In this document: positions 7,492-15,338 of the stretch, one piece after another
Numbering within the stretch: position 1 is the first letter of the stretch
Layout of the letters: every line of letters starts with the position of its first letter
NCBI GenBank assembly: GCA_963807005.1
Contig: CAWDZK010000006.1
Coordinates: 744,001 to 808,000 of the forward strand
Source of the DNA: CAWDZK01 sp963807005
GTDB taxonomy: Bacteria > Actinomycetota > Actinomycetes > JACCUZ01
Length of the DNA stretch: 64,000 bases
Direction of reading: 5' to 3'
Program-made: the position numbers and the translations under genes
Notes under the pieces: model-generated
The model's database searches: none
Told to the model about the DNA's origin: nothing
What the model saw: only the letters and a program-made list of their open reading frames with translations

Positions 7492-8169
7492 ATGGTGGAC
7501 GAGGTGGAGCGAAGGGCTCGCGTCTTCGACGAGCTCGCCGTCGTGGGCAAGGCATTCGGGAGCGCCAAGCGGCTGGAGCTGGTCGAGCTGCTCGCCCAGG
7601 GAGAGCGCACGGTGGAGGGCCTGGCACGCGCTGCCGGCATGGGGGTGAGCACCGCATCCGCACACCTCCAGGTGCTGAGGATGGCCAACCTGGTACGCAC
7701 CCGCCGGGAGGGCACCAAGATCCACTACCGGCTCGCCGGAGACGACGTCGTCGCCCTGTACGACGCGATGCGCACGGTCGCGCGGCACCGGTCGCCGGAC
7801 GTCGGGGCCGCCCTGGAGGCGTACCTCGGCCTCCCCGGAGCCGACGAAGTCGGTCTCGTCTCGCCCGAGGAGCTGGGTGGCCTGCTCGCCGAGGGGAAGG
7901 TCACCCTCCTCGACGTCCGGCCTGCCGACGAGTACACCGCCGGCCACATCCCCGGGGCGCGCAGTGCGCCGCTCGAGTCGTTGGCCCGACTGGCCGGTGA
8001 GCTGCACGAACGACCCGAGATCGTGGCGTACTGCCGTGGCGCCTTCTGCGTGATGGCCCACGACGCCGTGCGCCTGTTGGCCGCCGAGGGAGTACCGGCT
8101 CGTCGCCTTGACGGCGGCATGCTCGAGTGGCGGTCGCACGGACAGCGCGTCGAGATCGACGCGCCGTGA
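7492..8169 (+). CDS. ArsR-family HTH regulator fused to a rhodanese domain
   Basis: A 225-residue protein. Residues about 10-100 form a winged helix (GKAFGSAKRLELVELL, then STASAHLQVLRMANLV as the recognition helix). Residues about 120-222 form a rhodanese domain (TLLDVRPADEY, GHIPGARSAPL) with the catalytic loop CRGAFC. These two loop cysteines are the only cysteines in the protein, and the helix-turn-helix part has none. Sulfur or persulfide sensing would therefore have to run through the rhodanese loop (inference). It heads a tightly coupled operon of thiol-redox genes, and its stop overlaps the next start as GTGA. The palindrome over its own ribosome binding site suggests autoregulation. 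Confidence 0.9.
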   Translation: MVDEVERRARVFDELAVVGKAFGSAKRLELVELLAQGERTVEGLARAAGMGVSTASAHLQVLRMANLVRTRREGTKIHYRLAGDDVVALYDAMRTVARHRSPDVGAALEAYLGLPGADEVGLVSPEELGGLLAEGKVTLLDVRPADEYTAGHIPGARSAPLESLARLAGELHERPEIVAYCRGAFCVMAHDAVRLLAAEGVPARRLDGGMLEWRSHGQRVEIDAP

Positions 8170-8648
8170 TCGGTCGGCCGGTCCTGGCCTTGCGGATGTG
8201 GCCGTCGCGGAGGTGGTCCGCGGCCGTGACCGCTGCGGTGCTGTTCGCAGTTGTGGTCGCCGTCCCCACGGATCTGGTCGACACCCCCCTGTTCAGCCGG
8301 GAGATCCCCCCGGCCTGGTGGGCCTGGCCGTCGTTGCTGGTCTCGTCGGCGCTCGGCGGTCTCCTCCTGGCGACGTACGTCGGCCCGGAACCGGATGTCG
8401 AGGACAAGGCGGCGCGCCGCGGCGGGTGGCTGGGAGCGACCTTCACCTACCTCGCCGTCGGGTGCCCGGTGTGCAACAAGGTGGCGCTGCTGGCGCTCGG
8501 TAGCGCAGGCGCCATCCGGTGGTTCCAACCCGTCCAGCCGCTGCTGCAGGTGCTGGCCGTCGGCCTGCTCGCCTGGGCACTCCGCAGCCGGCTGCTCGGA
8601 GAACTGTCCTGTCCCTCACGAACCCGTGGAGATGTCGCCCGTGTCTGA
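8166..8648 (+). CDS. four-helix membrane protein with a CPVC motif
   Basis: A 160-residue protein with about four hydrophobic helices (near 18-38, 50-70, 88-110 and 120-140). The third contains G-C-P-V-C-N-K, a CxxC pair at or in the membrane. A third cysteine lies near the C terminus (LSC). I do not recognise a named family. The CxxC pair and its position between a rhodanese regulator and DsbA/CcdA-type genes suggest a role in moving thiol-disulfide electrons or sulfur across the membrane, which is inference. The GTG at 8166 overlaps the upstream TGA; an ATG at 8196 is the alternative. Confidence 0.75.
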   Translation: MIGRPVLALRMWPSRRWSAAVTAAVLFAVVVAVPTDLVDTPLFSREIPPAWWAWPSLLVSSALGGLLLATYVGPEPDVEDKAARRGGWLGATFTYLAVGCPVCNKVALLALGSAGAIRWFQPVQPLLQVLAVGLLAWALRSRLLGELSCPSRTRGDVARV

Positions 8649-9369
8649 GCCTCGCAAGAGTCCTGTCATCCCGCTGGCCGTGGCGGCCGTCGCGGGGGTG
8701 CTGCTGCTCGCCAGCCTCATCGGGGCCGCGGTCGCCGGCGGGGACGACCCCGCAGCAGGCGGCCAGTCCACGCCCACCACGAGCAGCCCCCGGGGGAAGG
8801 CTCCGGACGAGACCTGGAAGAAGCTGGTGCGGCGCGAGCCGGACGACCCGATGGCACTCGGCGACGTCGACGCTCCAGTGGTGATGCTGGTCTACTCCGA
8901 GTTCCAGTGCCCCTTCTGCGGCAAGTTCGCGCGCGACACCGAGCCGACGCTTATCGACAAGTACGTCGACGACGGCACGCTCCGCATCGAGTGGCGCGAC
9001 TTCCCCTACCTGGGCCCGGAGTCGGGCACAGCCGCCGAGGCCGGCCGGGCCGCCGCCGCCCAGGGCAAGTTCTGGGAGTTCCACGACGCGATGTACGCCC
9101 ACCAGCTGCCGCCGAACTCGGGCAAGCTCGACGAGGACTACCTGGCCGGTGTGGCCGAGAAGGTCGGGCTGGACGTCGACCGGTTCCGTGCCGACATGAG
9201 CTCCAAGGCGACGAGGCAGGCCATCGCGACGGACTTCACCGAGGGTCAGGCGATCGGCGTCACGGGCACGCCGGCCTTCGTCATCAACGGGGTCCCGGTC
9301 ATCGGTGCGCAACCGACCGAGGTGTTCGAGACGACCATCGAGCGGGCCGCTGCGGAGGCATCCGGGTGA
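8641..9369 (+). CDS. membrane-anchored DsbA-family thiol-disulfide oxidoreductase
   Basis: A 242-residue protein. An N-terminal transmembrane anchor (about residues 9-35) and a Pro/Ser/Thr linker precede a thioredoxin-fold domain of the DsbA/DSBA_oxidored type. Its active site is YSEFQCPFCGKF (C-P-F-C), and the cis-proline loop is GVTGTPAFVINGVPVIGA. It would oxidise or isomerise thiols outside the membrane. GTG at 8641 was chosen because GGAG at 8628-8631 lies 9 bases upstream; an ATG at 8632 would leave no spacing. It overlaps the upstream gene by 8 bases, and its stop overlaps the CcdA-like start as GTGA. Confidence 0.88.
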   Translation: MSEPRKSPVIPLAVAAVAGVLLLASLIGAAVAGGDDPAAGGQSTPTTSSPRGKAPDETWKKLVRREPDDPMALGDVDAPVVMLVYSEFQCPFCGKFARDTEPTLIDKYVDDGTLRIEWRDFPYLGPESGTAAEAGRAAAAQGKFWEFHDAMYAHQLPPNSGKLDEDYLAGVAEKVGLDVDRFRADMSSKATRQAIATDFTEGQAIGVTGTPAFVINGVPVIGAQPTEVFETTIERAAAEASG

Positions 9370-10256
9370 CCGAGGTCGGACTGGTCACCGCCTTCGCGGC
9401 GGGCGTCCTGGCCCTGTTGTCGCCGTGCAGCGCGTTGCTCCTGCCCTCGTTCTTCGCGTATGCGTTCGCGAGCAAGCGGGCGCTGGTCGCACGGACACTC
9501 GTGTTCTACCTGGGACTGCTACTGACGCTGGTGCCACTGGGCACCGGCGCCGGCGCCGCCTCATCGATCTTCTACGGCCACCGGCCGCTACTCATCGCCG
9601 TGGCCGGCTGGACGATCATCGCCCTCGGGGTGCTGCAGATCGTCGGCAAGGGATTCACCATCCCGTTCTCCCAGCGTCTCAACACCGCCGTCGCCGCGCG
9701 TGGCGGCGACGGTTGGGTCTCGACGCTGTTGCTGGGAGCCGTCTACGGGCTTGCTGGCTTCTGCTCAGGGCCGGTGCTGGGGGCGATCCTCACGGTCGCG
9801 GCCACCCAGGAGGCACCGTGGCAGGGCGGTGCGCTGGTGGCGGTGTACGCCCTGGGGATGGCGGCTCCGCTGCTGGTGCTGGCCACGCTCTGGGACCGCT
9901 ACGAGCTCGGGTCACGGCGATGGCTCCGCGGACGCAGCCACCAGATCGGACGCTGGCGGGTGCACACCGTCCAGCTCGTGTCCGGGGTCCTCTGGGTCCT
10001 GATCGGGGCCGTCTTCCTGCGCTATGACGGCACCGCAGGAATCACCGGGTCGTTGGGCCTGGGCGACTCGACCGACACCGAGTTCCGTGCCCAGGAGCTC
10101 GTCTCCAGGTGGACCTCCGGGATCTCCGCCTGGGCGGTGCTGGCGGTGATCGGTGCGGTTGCCGGTCTCGTCGCCTGGCGCCGTAGCCGCGCGACCCCGC
10201 CCGATCCTTCGTCCCCGGCCGAGGAGCGCGAGACGGGCAGGATCGGTTCGTCGTGA
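9366..10256 (+). CDS. CcdA/DsbD-like membrane protein (thiol electron carrier)
   Basis: A 296-residue protein with about seven hydrophobic segments. Conserved cysteines sit in two symmetric motifs, LLSPCSALLLPS near the N terminus and LAGFCSGPVLGA in the middle, as in the CcdA/DsbD transmembrane family that carries electrons from cytoplasmic thioredoxin to extracytoplasmic thiol proteins. The C-terminal part has an extra helix and a polar tail. The natural partner is the DsbA-like protein encoded immediately upstream with an overlapping stop. GTG start at 9366; the stop overlaps the next GTG start. Confidence 0.85.
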   Translation: MTEVGLVTAFAAGVLALLSPCSALLLPSFFAYAFASKRALVARTLVFYLGLLLTLVPLGTGAGAASSIFYGHRPLLIAVAGWTIIALGVLQIVGKGFTIPFSQRLNTAVAARGGDGWVSTLLLGAVYGLAGFCSGPVLGAILTVAATQEAPWQGGALVAVYALGMAAPLLVLATLWDRYELGSRRWLRGRSHQIGRWRVHTVQLVSGVLWVLIGAVFLRYDGTAGITGSLGLGDSTDTEFRAQELVSRWTSGISAWAVLAVIGAVAGLVAWRRSRATPPDPSSPAEERETGRIGSS

Positions 10257-10615
10257 CATCAGGCGGCGGTCCCGACGATCGCGCGGTCGTTCTGCACGCT
10301 TCCGGAGTCGGCCCGGACGACGTACGAGCCGCCATGCGCGCTGTGCGCAACGTGCGAAGCGAGCTGCCGAGCGCGGCGCTGGAGGTCGTCGTGCAGGGCC
10401 CGGCCGTCGGGGCCCTGGTCACCGACGTGCACCTCGTGGCCGACGTCGCTGACGGCATCGCCGAGCTGGACGTCGCTGTCCAGCTGTGCCGCAACAGCCT
10501 CGCCGGCCTGGGAATGGCTCCGGATGACGTTCCCCGTGGGGTCGGGGTGGTCCCCGCAGCCCTGGCCCACTGTGCTCTCCGGCAGTGGGAGGGCTGGGCG
10601 TATGTCCGGCTCTGA
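10253..10615 (+). CDS. DsrE-like small protein
   Basis: A 120-residue protein. The order is an N-terminal strand (AVVLHAS), an ALEVVVQGPAVGAL segment, a conserved single cysteine in LCRNSLAGLG, and a C-terminal GVGVVPAALAH...QWEGWAYVRL tail. This matches the DsrE/DsrH-like fold used in sulfur-relay proteins, where the cysteine can carry persulfide. It is the last gene of the coupled string that starts with the ArsR-rhodanese protein, supporting a role in sulfane-sulfur handling. The exact partner is unknown. The GTG overlaps the upstream TGA. Confidence 0.78.
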   Translation: MTSGGGPDDRAVVLHASGVGPDDVRAAMRAVRNVRSELPSAALEVVVQGPAVGALVTDVHLVADVADGIAELDVAVQLCRNSLAGLGMAPDDVPRGVGVVPAALAHCALRQWEGWAYVRL

Positions 10616-10765
10616 TCGCCGGCCGGCGCAAGCTGTGATGAGCCCGCCTCGCCCACCCCCCGACGTGGAGCCATCCTCCGGCCGAGCGCGAGGGGGCCGG
10701 CGCGCATACCGCGTGCAGACGTGGGCACCAACCGATGTCACCGATCGAGTGAGAAGGAGCCACCG

Positions 10766-11167
10766 ATGAGCAGCTACACGATCACCACCACCGTGGACCA
10801 GCCGTACGCCCGAGCCGTCGGCGCGGTGCGGGCCGCTCTGGAGGAGCAGGGGTTCGGGGTGCTGACCGAGATCGACCTGGCGGCGGCCCTGAAGGAGAAG
10901 CTCGGCGTCGAGGTGGCGGAGCAGGTCATCCTCGGCGCCTGCCGCCCGCCGCTGGCCTATGAGGCGATCCAGGCAGAGCCGTCGATCGCGGCAGTGCTGC
11001 CGTGCAACGTGGTGGTGCGTTCTCTGGACGAGGGAACGACGCTGGTCGAGGCGTTCGATCCCGAGGCGATGACACGACTCGTGGACGATGGTGCCCTGGA
11101 CAAGGTCGCCGACGACGCGAAGGGTCGGCTCGAGGCGGCCTTCGCCGCCCTGGGCGGCGACCGCTGA
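10766..11167 (+). CDS. DUF302 family protein
   Basis: A 133-residue protein matching DUF302. The signature is an N-terminal amphipathic block (VDQPYARAVGAVRAALEEQGFGVLTEID), a central single cysteine in LGACRPPLAYEAI, and VLPCNVVVR. DUF302 proteins are often found near thiol and metal-stress genes but their function is unsettled. The ATG at 10766 has a clear GAAGGAG ribosome binding site 7 bases upstream. The 150-bp gap before it means it may have its own promoter, although it follows the redox operon on the same strand. Confidence 0.85.
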   Translation: MSSYTITTTVDQPYARAVGAVRAALEEQGFGVLTEIDLAAALKEKLGVEVAEQVILGACRPPLAYEAIQAEPSIAAVLPCNVVVRSLDEGTTLVEAFDPEAMTRLVDDGALDKVADDAKGRLEAAFAALGGDR

Positions 11168-11478
11168 CGTAGGACGCGGAAGGGGAAGGCAACCGGCAGC
11201 CTCGCCCCGCGGCTGGGAGGTGCGCCTCGGCGCTGGGACTCCGGATATGCGTCGTGACGGCCACGTCCGCCCACCGACGACACCAACGACGGCGCTGCAG
11301 CCGCCGACGCCCCTTTCCGGGACGATGATCCCCCTTGTGCCGTCGTTCGTGCCGCGGCACATGCTCTGCCGAGTCCGGCGCTGTCGTCCCGCCACTGTCA
11401 GGTTACTGCGCACCCCGGGTCTTGCGGCAAGGCCTCAGTGGTGCCGCAGAATCGGGCGCCGTGGCGGGAGGTCATCGC
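11168..11478. other. intergenic region upstream of rph
   Basis: A 311-bp gap with no convincing gene. It contains the rifamycin-associated element at 11417-11435 and, downstream of it, a possible -10 (CAGAAT, 11447-11452). A TTGCGG inside the element is 19 bases upstream of that box. The rest shows no clear structure. Confidence 0.55.
11417..11435 (+). promoter_or_regulatory. rifamycin-associated element (RAE)
   Basis: GGGTCTTGCGGCAAGGCCT matches 17 of 19 positions of the RAE consensus as I recall it (GGGGCTTGCGGCAAGGCCC). It lies 43 bases before the rph ATG. In other Actinobacteria this 19-bp inverted repeat sits upstream of rifamycin-inactivating genes and is needed for rifampin induction. 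Finding it directly before an rph homolog strongly supports both calls. Confidence 0.85.
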
Positions 11479-14082
11479 ATGGGCAGCTACCTGCTGGATC
11501 TCGAGGAGATCGACCGGACCTGTGTCGCTGTCGCTGGCGGCAAGGGCGCGCACCTGGGGGAGCTCTCGCACGTCGAGGGCATCCGCGTCCCGGCCGGCCT
11601 CTGTGTGACGACCGACGCCTTCCGGCGGATCATGGCCGAAGCGACGTCGATGGGTGACCGGCTCGACCGGCTCTCGCGGCTGGGGCCGGACGACCAGGAG
11701 TCGATCCGCAGGCTCAGCGCCGAGGTCCGCGGAACCCTCGAGGCGGCCGTCGTCCCTGACGACCTGGCGGCGGCGATCACCCGGTCCCTCGCCCGGCTCG
11801 GCGAGCGAGCCGCCTATGCCGTTCGATCGAGCGCCACGGCCGAGGACCTGCCGGGGGCCTCCTTCGCCGGCCAGCACGACACGTACCTGAACGTCGTCGG
11901 ATCGACTGCGATCCTCCGGCACATCAGCCGGTGCTGGGCCTCGTTGTTCACCGAGCGAGCCGTGACCTACCGCCTGCGGAACGGTGTCGACCACCGCAAG
12001 GCACAGATGGCCGTGGTCGTGCAGCGGATGGTCCTGCCGCAGGCGGCCGGTGTCCTGTTCACCGCCGACCCCGTCACCTCGCATCGGAGGGTCGCGTACG
12101 TGGAGGCCACGTTCGGCCTCGGCGAGGCCCTGGTCTCGGGCCGGGTCAACGCGGACATCTACCGGGTGCGCGACGGCGGCGTCGTCGCCAGGGCGGTCGC
12201 CACCAAAGAGTGTGCCGTCCACGTCTCGCCGGAAGGCGGAACGCAGGAGGTGTCGATCGAGCCGGGGCGGCAGGCGGAGCCAGCGCTGACGGACGCGCAG
12301 GTCGTGCAGCTCGTGCAGCTGGGCCGGCGGATCGAGGCGCACTTCGGCTGCCCCCAGGACATCGAATGGTGCCTGGTCGACGACGCCTTCCAGATCGTCC
12401 AGAGCCGGCCGATCACCACGCTCTTCCCCGTCCCGGCGGCCGGCGACGGAGCCAATCACGTGTACGTCTCCGTCGGGCACCAGCAGATGATGACCGACCC
12501 GATGAAGCCCCTGGGGCTCTCGTTCTGGCAGATGACGACCCCCGCGCCCATGGCCGAGGCCGGCGGCAGGCTGTTCGTCGACGTCACCCAGAGGCTGGCC
12601 TCGCCGGCGACCCGTGCCGGAATCCTCGAGGCGCTCGGGAGGTCCGACCCGCTGATCCGGGACGCCTTGCAGACCGTCCTGGACCGCGGTGACTTCGTCC
12701 CGTCGCTGCCGGACGACGGCGGCCCCGGCGAGCCGGCACCGGACGGCGCGCCGGCCGCGATCGAGACCGACCCGGCCGTCGTCACCGAGCTGATCGGGCG
12801 TAGCGAGGCATCGATCGCCGCCTTGGACCGCGACATCCGGACGACGTCCGGACCGGCGCTGCTCGACTTCATCCGCGCGGACATCCAGGAGCTGAAGAGG
12901 ATCCTGTTCGATCCGCAGGGCCACCAGGTGTTCACGGCGGCGATGGAAGCGACGTGGTGGCTCAACGAGCACCTGAAGGACTGGCTGGGCGAGGAGAACG
13001 CGGCCGACACGCTGACCCAGTCCGTCCCGCACAACGTCACCTCGCAGATGGGGTTGGCGCTGCTCGACGTCGCGGACGTGATCCGCCCGCGTCCGGACGT
13101 GGTGGCCTTCCTGCGGCGGGCCGAGGACGACGACTTCCTCAACGAGATGGCGAGGCTCCCGGGCGGGCCGGAGGCGCGGGACTCGATCCAGGCCTTCCTC
13201 GACCAGTACGGCATGCGCTGCGTCGGCGAGATCGACATCACCAGGCCGCGGTGGAGCGAACGCCCCACCGCGCTCGTGCCGATGATTCTCACCAACATCG
13301 ACAACTTCGAGCCGGGCGCCGGCGCGCGCCGCTTCGAGCACGGACGGCAGGCGGCGATGCAGAAGGAGCAGGAGCTGTTGGAGCGGCTGCGAACCCTGCC
13401 TGACGGGGAGCGGAAGGTGCAGGAGACCAAGCGGATGATCGACCTCGTCCGGACCTTCATCGGGTACCGGGAGTATCCGAAGTACGGGATGGTCAGCCGC
13501 TACTTCGTCTACAAGAAGGCGTTGCTGGCCGAAGCCGAGCGCCTCGTCCGGTCCGGCGTGCTCCGGGCGACGGGAGACATCTTCTTCCTGACGTTCCAGG
13601 AGCTCCACGACACCGTGCGCACGAACGAGGTGGACGACGAGCTCATCCGTCGGCGCGAGGACGCCTTCAGGTCCTACCAAGCGCTCACGCCACCCCGGGT
13701 GCTCACCTCTGATGGCGAGGCGATCGCTGGTTCGTACCGACGCGACGACCTGCCGGCCGGCGCGCTGGTCGGCCTGCCCGTCTCCGCCGGGACCGTCGAG
13801 GGGCGGGCCCGAGTCGTCCTGGACCTGGCGGAGGCCGATCTCCGACCGGGCGACATCCTGGTCACCGTCTGCACGGACCCCAGCTGGTCGCCCCTGTTCC
13901 TCGCGATCGCGGGACTGGTGACGGAGGTCGGTGGCCTCATGACCCACGGCGCGGTGATCGCACGCGAGTACGGCCTGCCTGCCGTTGTCGGGGCAGAGCG
14001 CGCCACCCAGCTGATCCAGGACGGCCAGCGCATCCGGGTGAACGGAACCAACGGCTACGTGGAGATCCTCGCCGCGGGATGA
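11479..14082 (+). CDS. rph: rifamycin phosphotransferase (Rph)
   Basis: An 867-residue protein, the usual Rph length. Domain order: ATP-grasp-type N-terminal domain (residues about 1-315, motifs VAGGKGAHLGELS and AVRSSATAEDLPGASFAGQ), central rifamycin-binding domain (about 320-750, including KPLGLSFWQMTTPAPM and GRLFVDVTQRLASPATR), and C-terminal swivelling phosphohistidine domain with H823 in GGLMTHGAVIAREYGLPAVV. The fold is shared with PEP synthase, but the central domain and N terminus are those of Rph. Rph transfers the beta-phosphate of ATP to the ansa hydroxyl of rifampin. The ATG at 11479 has a GGGAGG ribosome binding site, and the RAE upstream indicates rifamycin-inducible expression. 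Confidence 0.93.
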   Translation: MGSYLLDLEEIDRTCVAVAGGKGAHLGELSHVEGIRVPAGLCVTTDAFRRIMAEATSMGDRLDRLSRLGPDDQESIRRLSAEVRGTLEAAVVPDDLAAAITRSLARLGERAAYAVRSSATAEDLPGASFAGQHDTYLNVVGSTAILRHISRCWASLFTERAVTYRLRNGVDHRKAQMAVVVQRMVLPQAAGVLFTADPVTSHRRVAYVEATFGLGEALVSGRVNADIYRVRDGGVVARAVATKECAVHVSPEGGTQEVSIEPGRQAEPALTDAQVVQLVQLGRRIEAHFGCPQDIEWCLVDDAFQIVQSRPITTLFPVPAAGDGANHVYVSVGHQQMMTDPMKPLGLSFWQMTTPAPMAEAGGRLFVDVTQRLASPATRAGILEALGRSDPLIRDALQTVLDRGDFVPSLPDDGGPGEPAPDGAPAAIETDPAVVTELIGRSEASIAALDRDIRTTSGPALLDFIRADIQELKRILFDPQGHQVFTAAMEATWWLNEHLKDWLGEENAADTLTQSVPHNVTSQMGLALLDVADVIRPRPDVVAFLRRAEDDDFLNEMARLPGGPEARDSIQAFLDQYGMRCVGEIDITRPRWSERPTALVPMILTNIDNFEPGAGARRFEHGRQAAMQKEQELLERLRTLPDGERKVQETKRMIDLVRTFIGYREYPKYGMVSRYFVYKKALLAEAERLVRSGVLRATGDIFFLTFQELHDTVRTNEVDDELIRRREDAFRSYQALTPPRVLTSDGEAIAGSYRRDDLPAGALVGLPVSAGTVEGRARVVLDLAEADLRPGDILVTVCTDPSWSPLFLAIAGLVTEVGGLMTHGAVIAREYGLPAVVGAERATQLIQDGQRIRVNGTNGYVEILAAG

Positions 14083-14219
14083 GGAGCTGAGCCGCGGCCG
14101 TCCGGCCGGGACAACGCCCCCACGGCCGACCGCAGGCAGGCTCGTCGCTCGCCATCCGCTCGGTAGGCCCATCCTGCCGGTGGGCCATCCTGTCGGTGCG
14201 CTGGGCCAGGATGCGGGGC

Positions 14220-14933
14220 ATGACGCAGACAGCACGCCTGGAGCTCGTCGCACTCGACGCGCCGGACATCGACACGCTCGCCTCGTTCTACGCCGAGCTC
14301 ACCGGGTGGGAGGTCGCCCGGAAGGAGTCCGACTGGATCACGCTCCGCACGGGGGACGGCCAGGAGGTGGCGTTCCAGCTGGCGCCGGACCACGTGCCGC
14401 CGCAGTGGCCCGGGCAGGAGCGGCCGCAGCAGCTCCACCTCGACCTGCTGGTCGACGGCTACCAGGCGGCGGCCGAGCGTGCGGTCGCCCTCGGCGCGAC
14501 CCGGCTGGCCGACGGCGCCACCTGGGTCACCCTGGCCGACCCAGCCGGCCACCCGTTCGACCTGTGCCAGCGCGACGGCGTCGGCCCGGCGATGGAGCTG
14601 TACGCCGTGACGGTCGACGCGCCCGACGCGGCGAGCCTGGCCCGCTTCTATGCCGAGCTCATGGGCATGGAGGTCACCTACGAGGGGCCCGAGGGCGCCC
14701 TGGTCGCCGGTGCCGGGAAGAACCTGATGTTCCAGCAGATCAGCGGGTACAACCCGCCCCGGTGGCCGGACCCGATGCACCCCCAGCAGGCGCACCTCGA
14801 CATCCTCGTCGACGACCTGGACGCCGGCGAGGTGCGGGTCGTGCAGCTGGGCGCAACGCGGTTGAGCGGCGGCGGCGAGTCGTTCCGGGTCTTCGCCGAT
14901 CCGGCCGGGCACCCGTTCTGCCTCACCTGCTAG
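14220..14933 (+). CDS. two-domain VOC (glyoxalase/bleomycin-resistance fold) protein
   Basis: A 237-residue protein made of two similar halves of about 115 residues. Each begins with a strand and SFYAELTGW or ARFYAELMGM and ends with ADPAGHPF(D/C)LC. This duplicated vicinal-oxygen-chelate arrangement is typical of actinobacterial VOC family proteins, some of which bind antibiotics or modify small molecules. Possible metal ligands include the histidines in LHLDLLVDG and AHLDILVDD. The substrate is unknown. The start at 14220 is favoured over ATG at 14211 by family N termini. It follows rph on the same strand after a 137-bp gap. Confidence 0.85.
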   Translation: MTQTARLELVALDAPDIDTLASFYAELTGWEVARKESDWITLRTGDGQEVAFQLAPDHVPPQWPGQERPQQLHLDLLVDGYQAAAERAVALGATRLADGATWVTLADPAGHPFDLCQRDGVGPAMELYAVTVDAPDAASLARFYAELMGMEVTYEGPEGALVAGAGKNLMFQQISGYNPPRWPDPMHPQQAHLDILVDDLDAGEVRVVQLGATRLSGGGESFRVFADPAGHPFCLTC

Positions 14934-14987
14934 CGAGAGGGGCACGTCGCCGGTCGCGGATCCGTTCTACGGTCGACAGAGCAGTTC

Positions 14988-15299
14988 GTGTCCACCGAGA
15001 GGATCCGCGAGATGGGCGACGAGACCAGAGGTCGGCACCGGCTCCGCACGGTCGTGAAGGTGGTGTCCTTCGGCCTGCTGGCCGGCGCCCTCGCCAAGGA
15101 GCTGCAGGTTCCTCGCGAGCAGCGGACCTGGCAGGGGCGGATCGTCGGCATCCCGTACGACCTGCGGCCGCCGACCCCGTCGCGGCTGCGCGCGGCGTAC
15201 TGGAACCCGGACGACCCCAACCTGTTCCCGCCGCGCCCCGCCGGCGTCGGCTGGGCGGTCAACGTGGGTCGACTGGTGGCGCTGGCGCGCCGTCGCTGA
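14988..15299 (+). CDS. DUF5808-type protein
   Basis: A 103-residue protein with a basic N terminus and a short hydrophobic stretch (VVSFGLLAGALA). The C-terminal motif GIPYDLRPPTPSRLRAAYWNPDDP...PPRPAGVGWAVN is characteristic of the DUF5808 family. That domain often ends membrane-associated actinobacterial proteins; its role is unknown. GTG at 14988 is used; ATG at 15012 is an alternative and no ribosome binding site decides between them. Confidence 0.7.
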   Translation: MSTERIREMGDETRGRHRLRTVVKVVSFGLLAGALAKELQVPREQRTWQGRIVGIPYDLRPPTPSRLRAAYWNPDDPNLFPPRPAGVGWAVNVGRLVALARRR

Positions 15300-15338
15300 G
15301 TCGCCGGTCACGGCCGGGCTGGCGTTCCAGGTCGCTGG

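Noticed and set aside
11479..14082. Phosphoenolpyruvate synthase annotation
   Set aside because: The swivelling His domain is shared, but the N terminus, the central domain motifs and the RAE upstream identify Rph.
11398..14253. Long antisense open frame opposite rph
   Set aside because: The sense strand has a full Rph with all motifs; the antisense translation is Arg/Gly/Asp-rich and motif-free.
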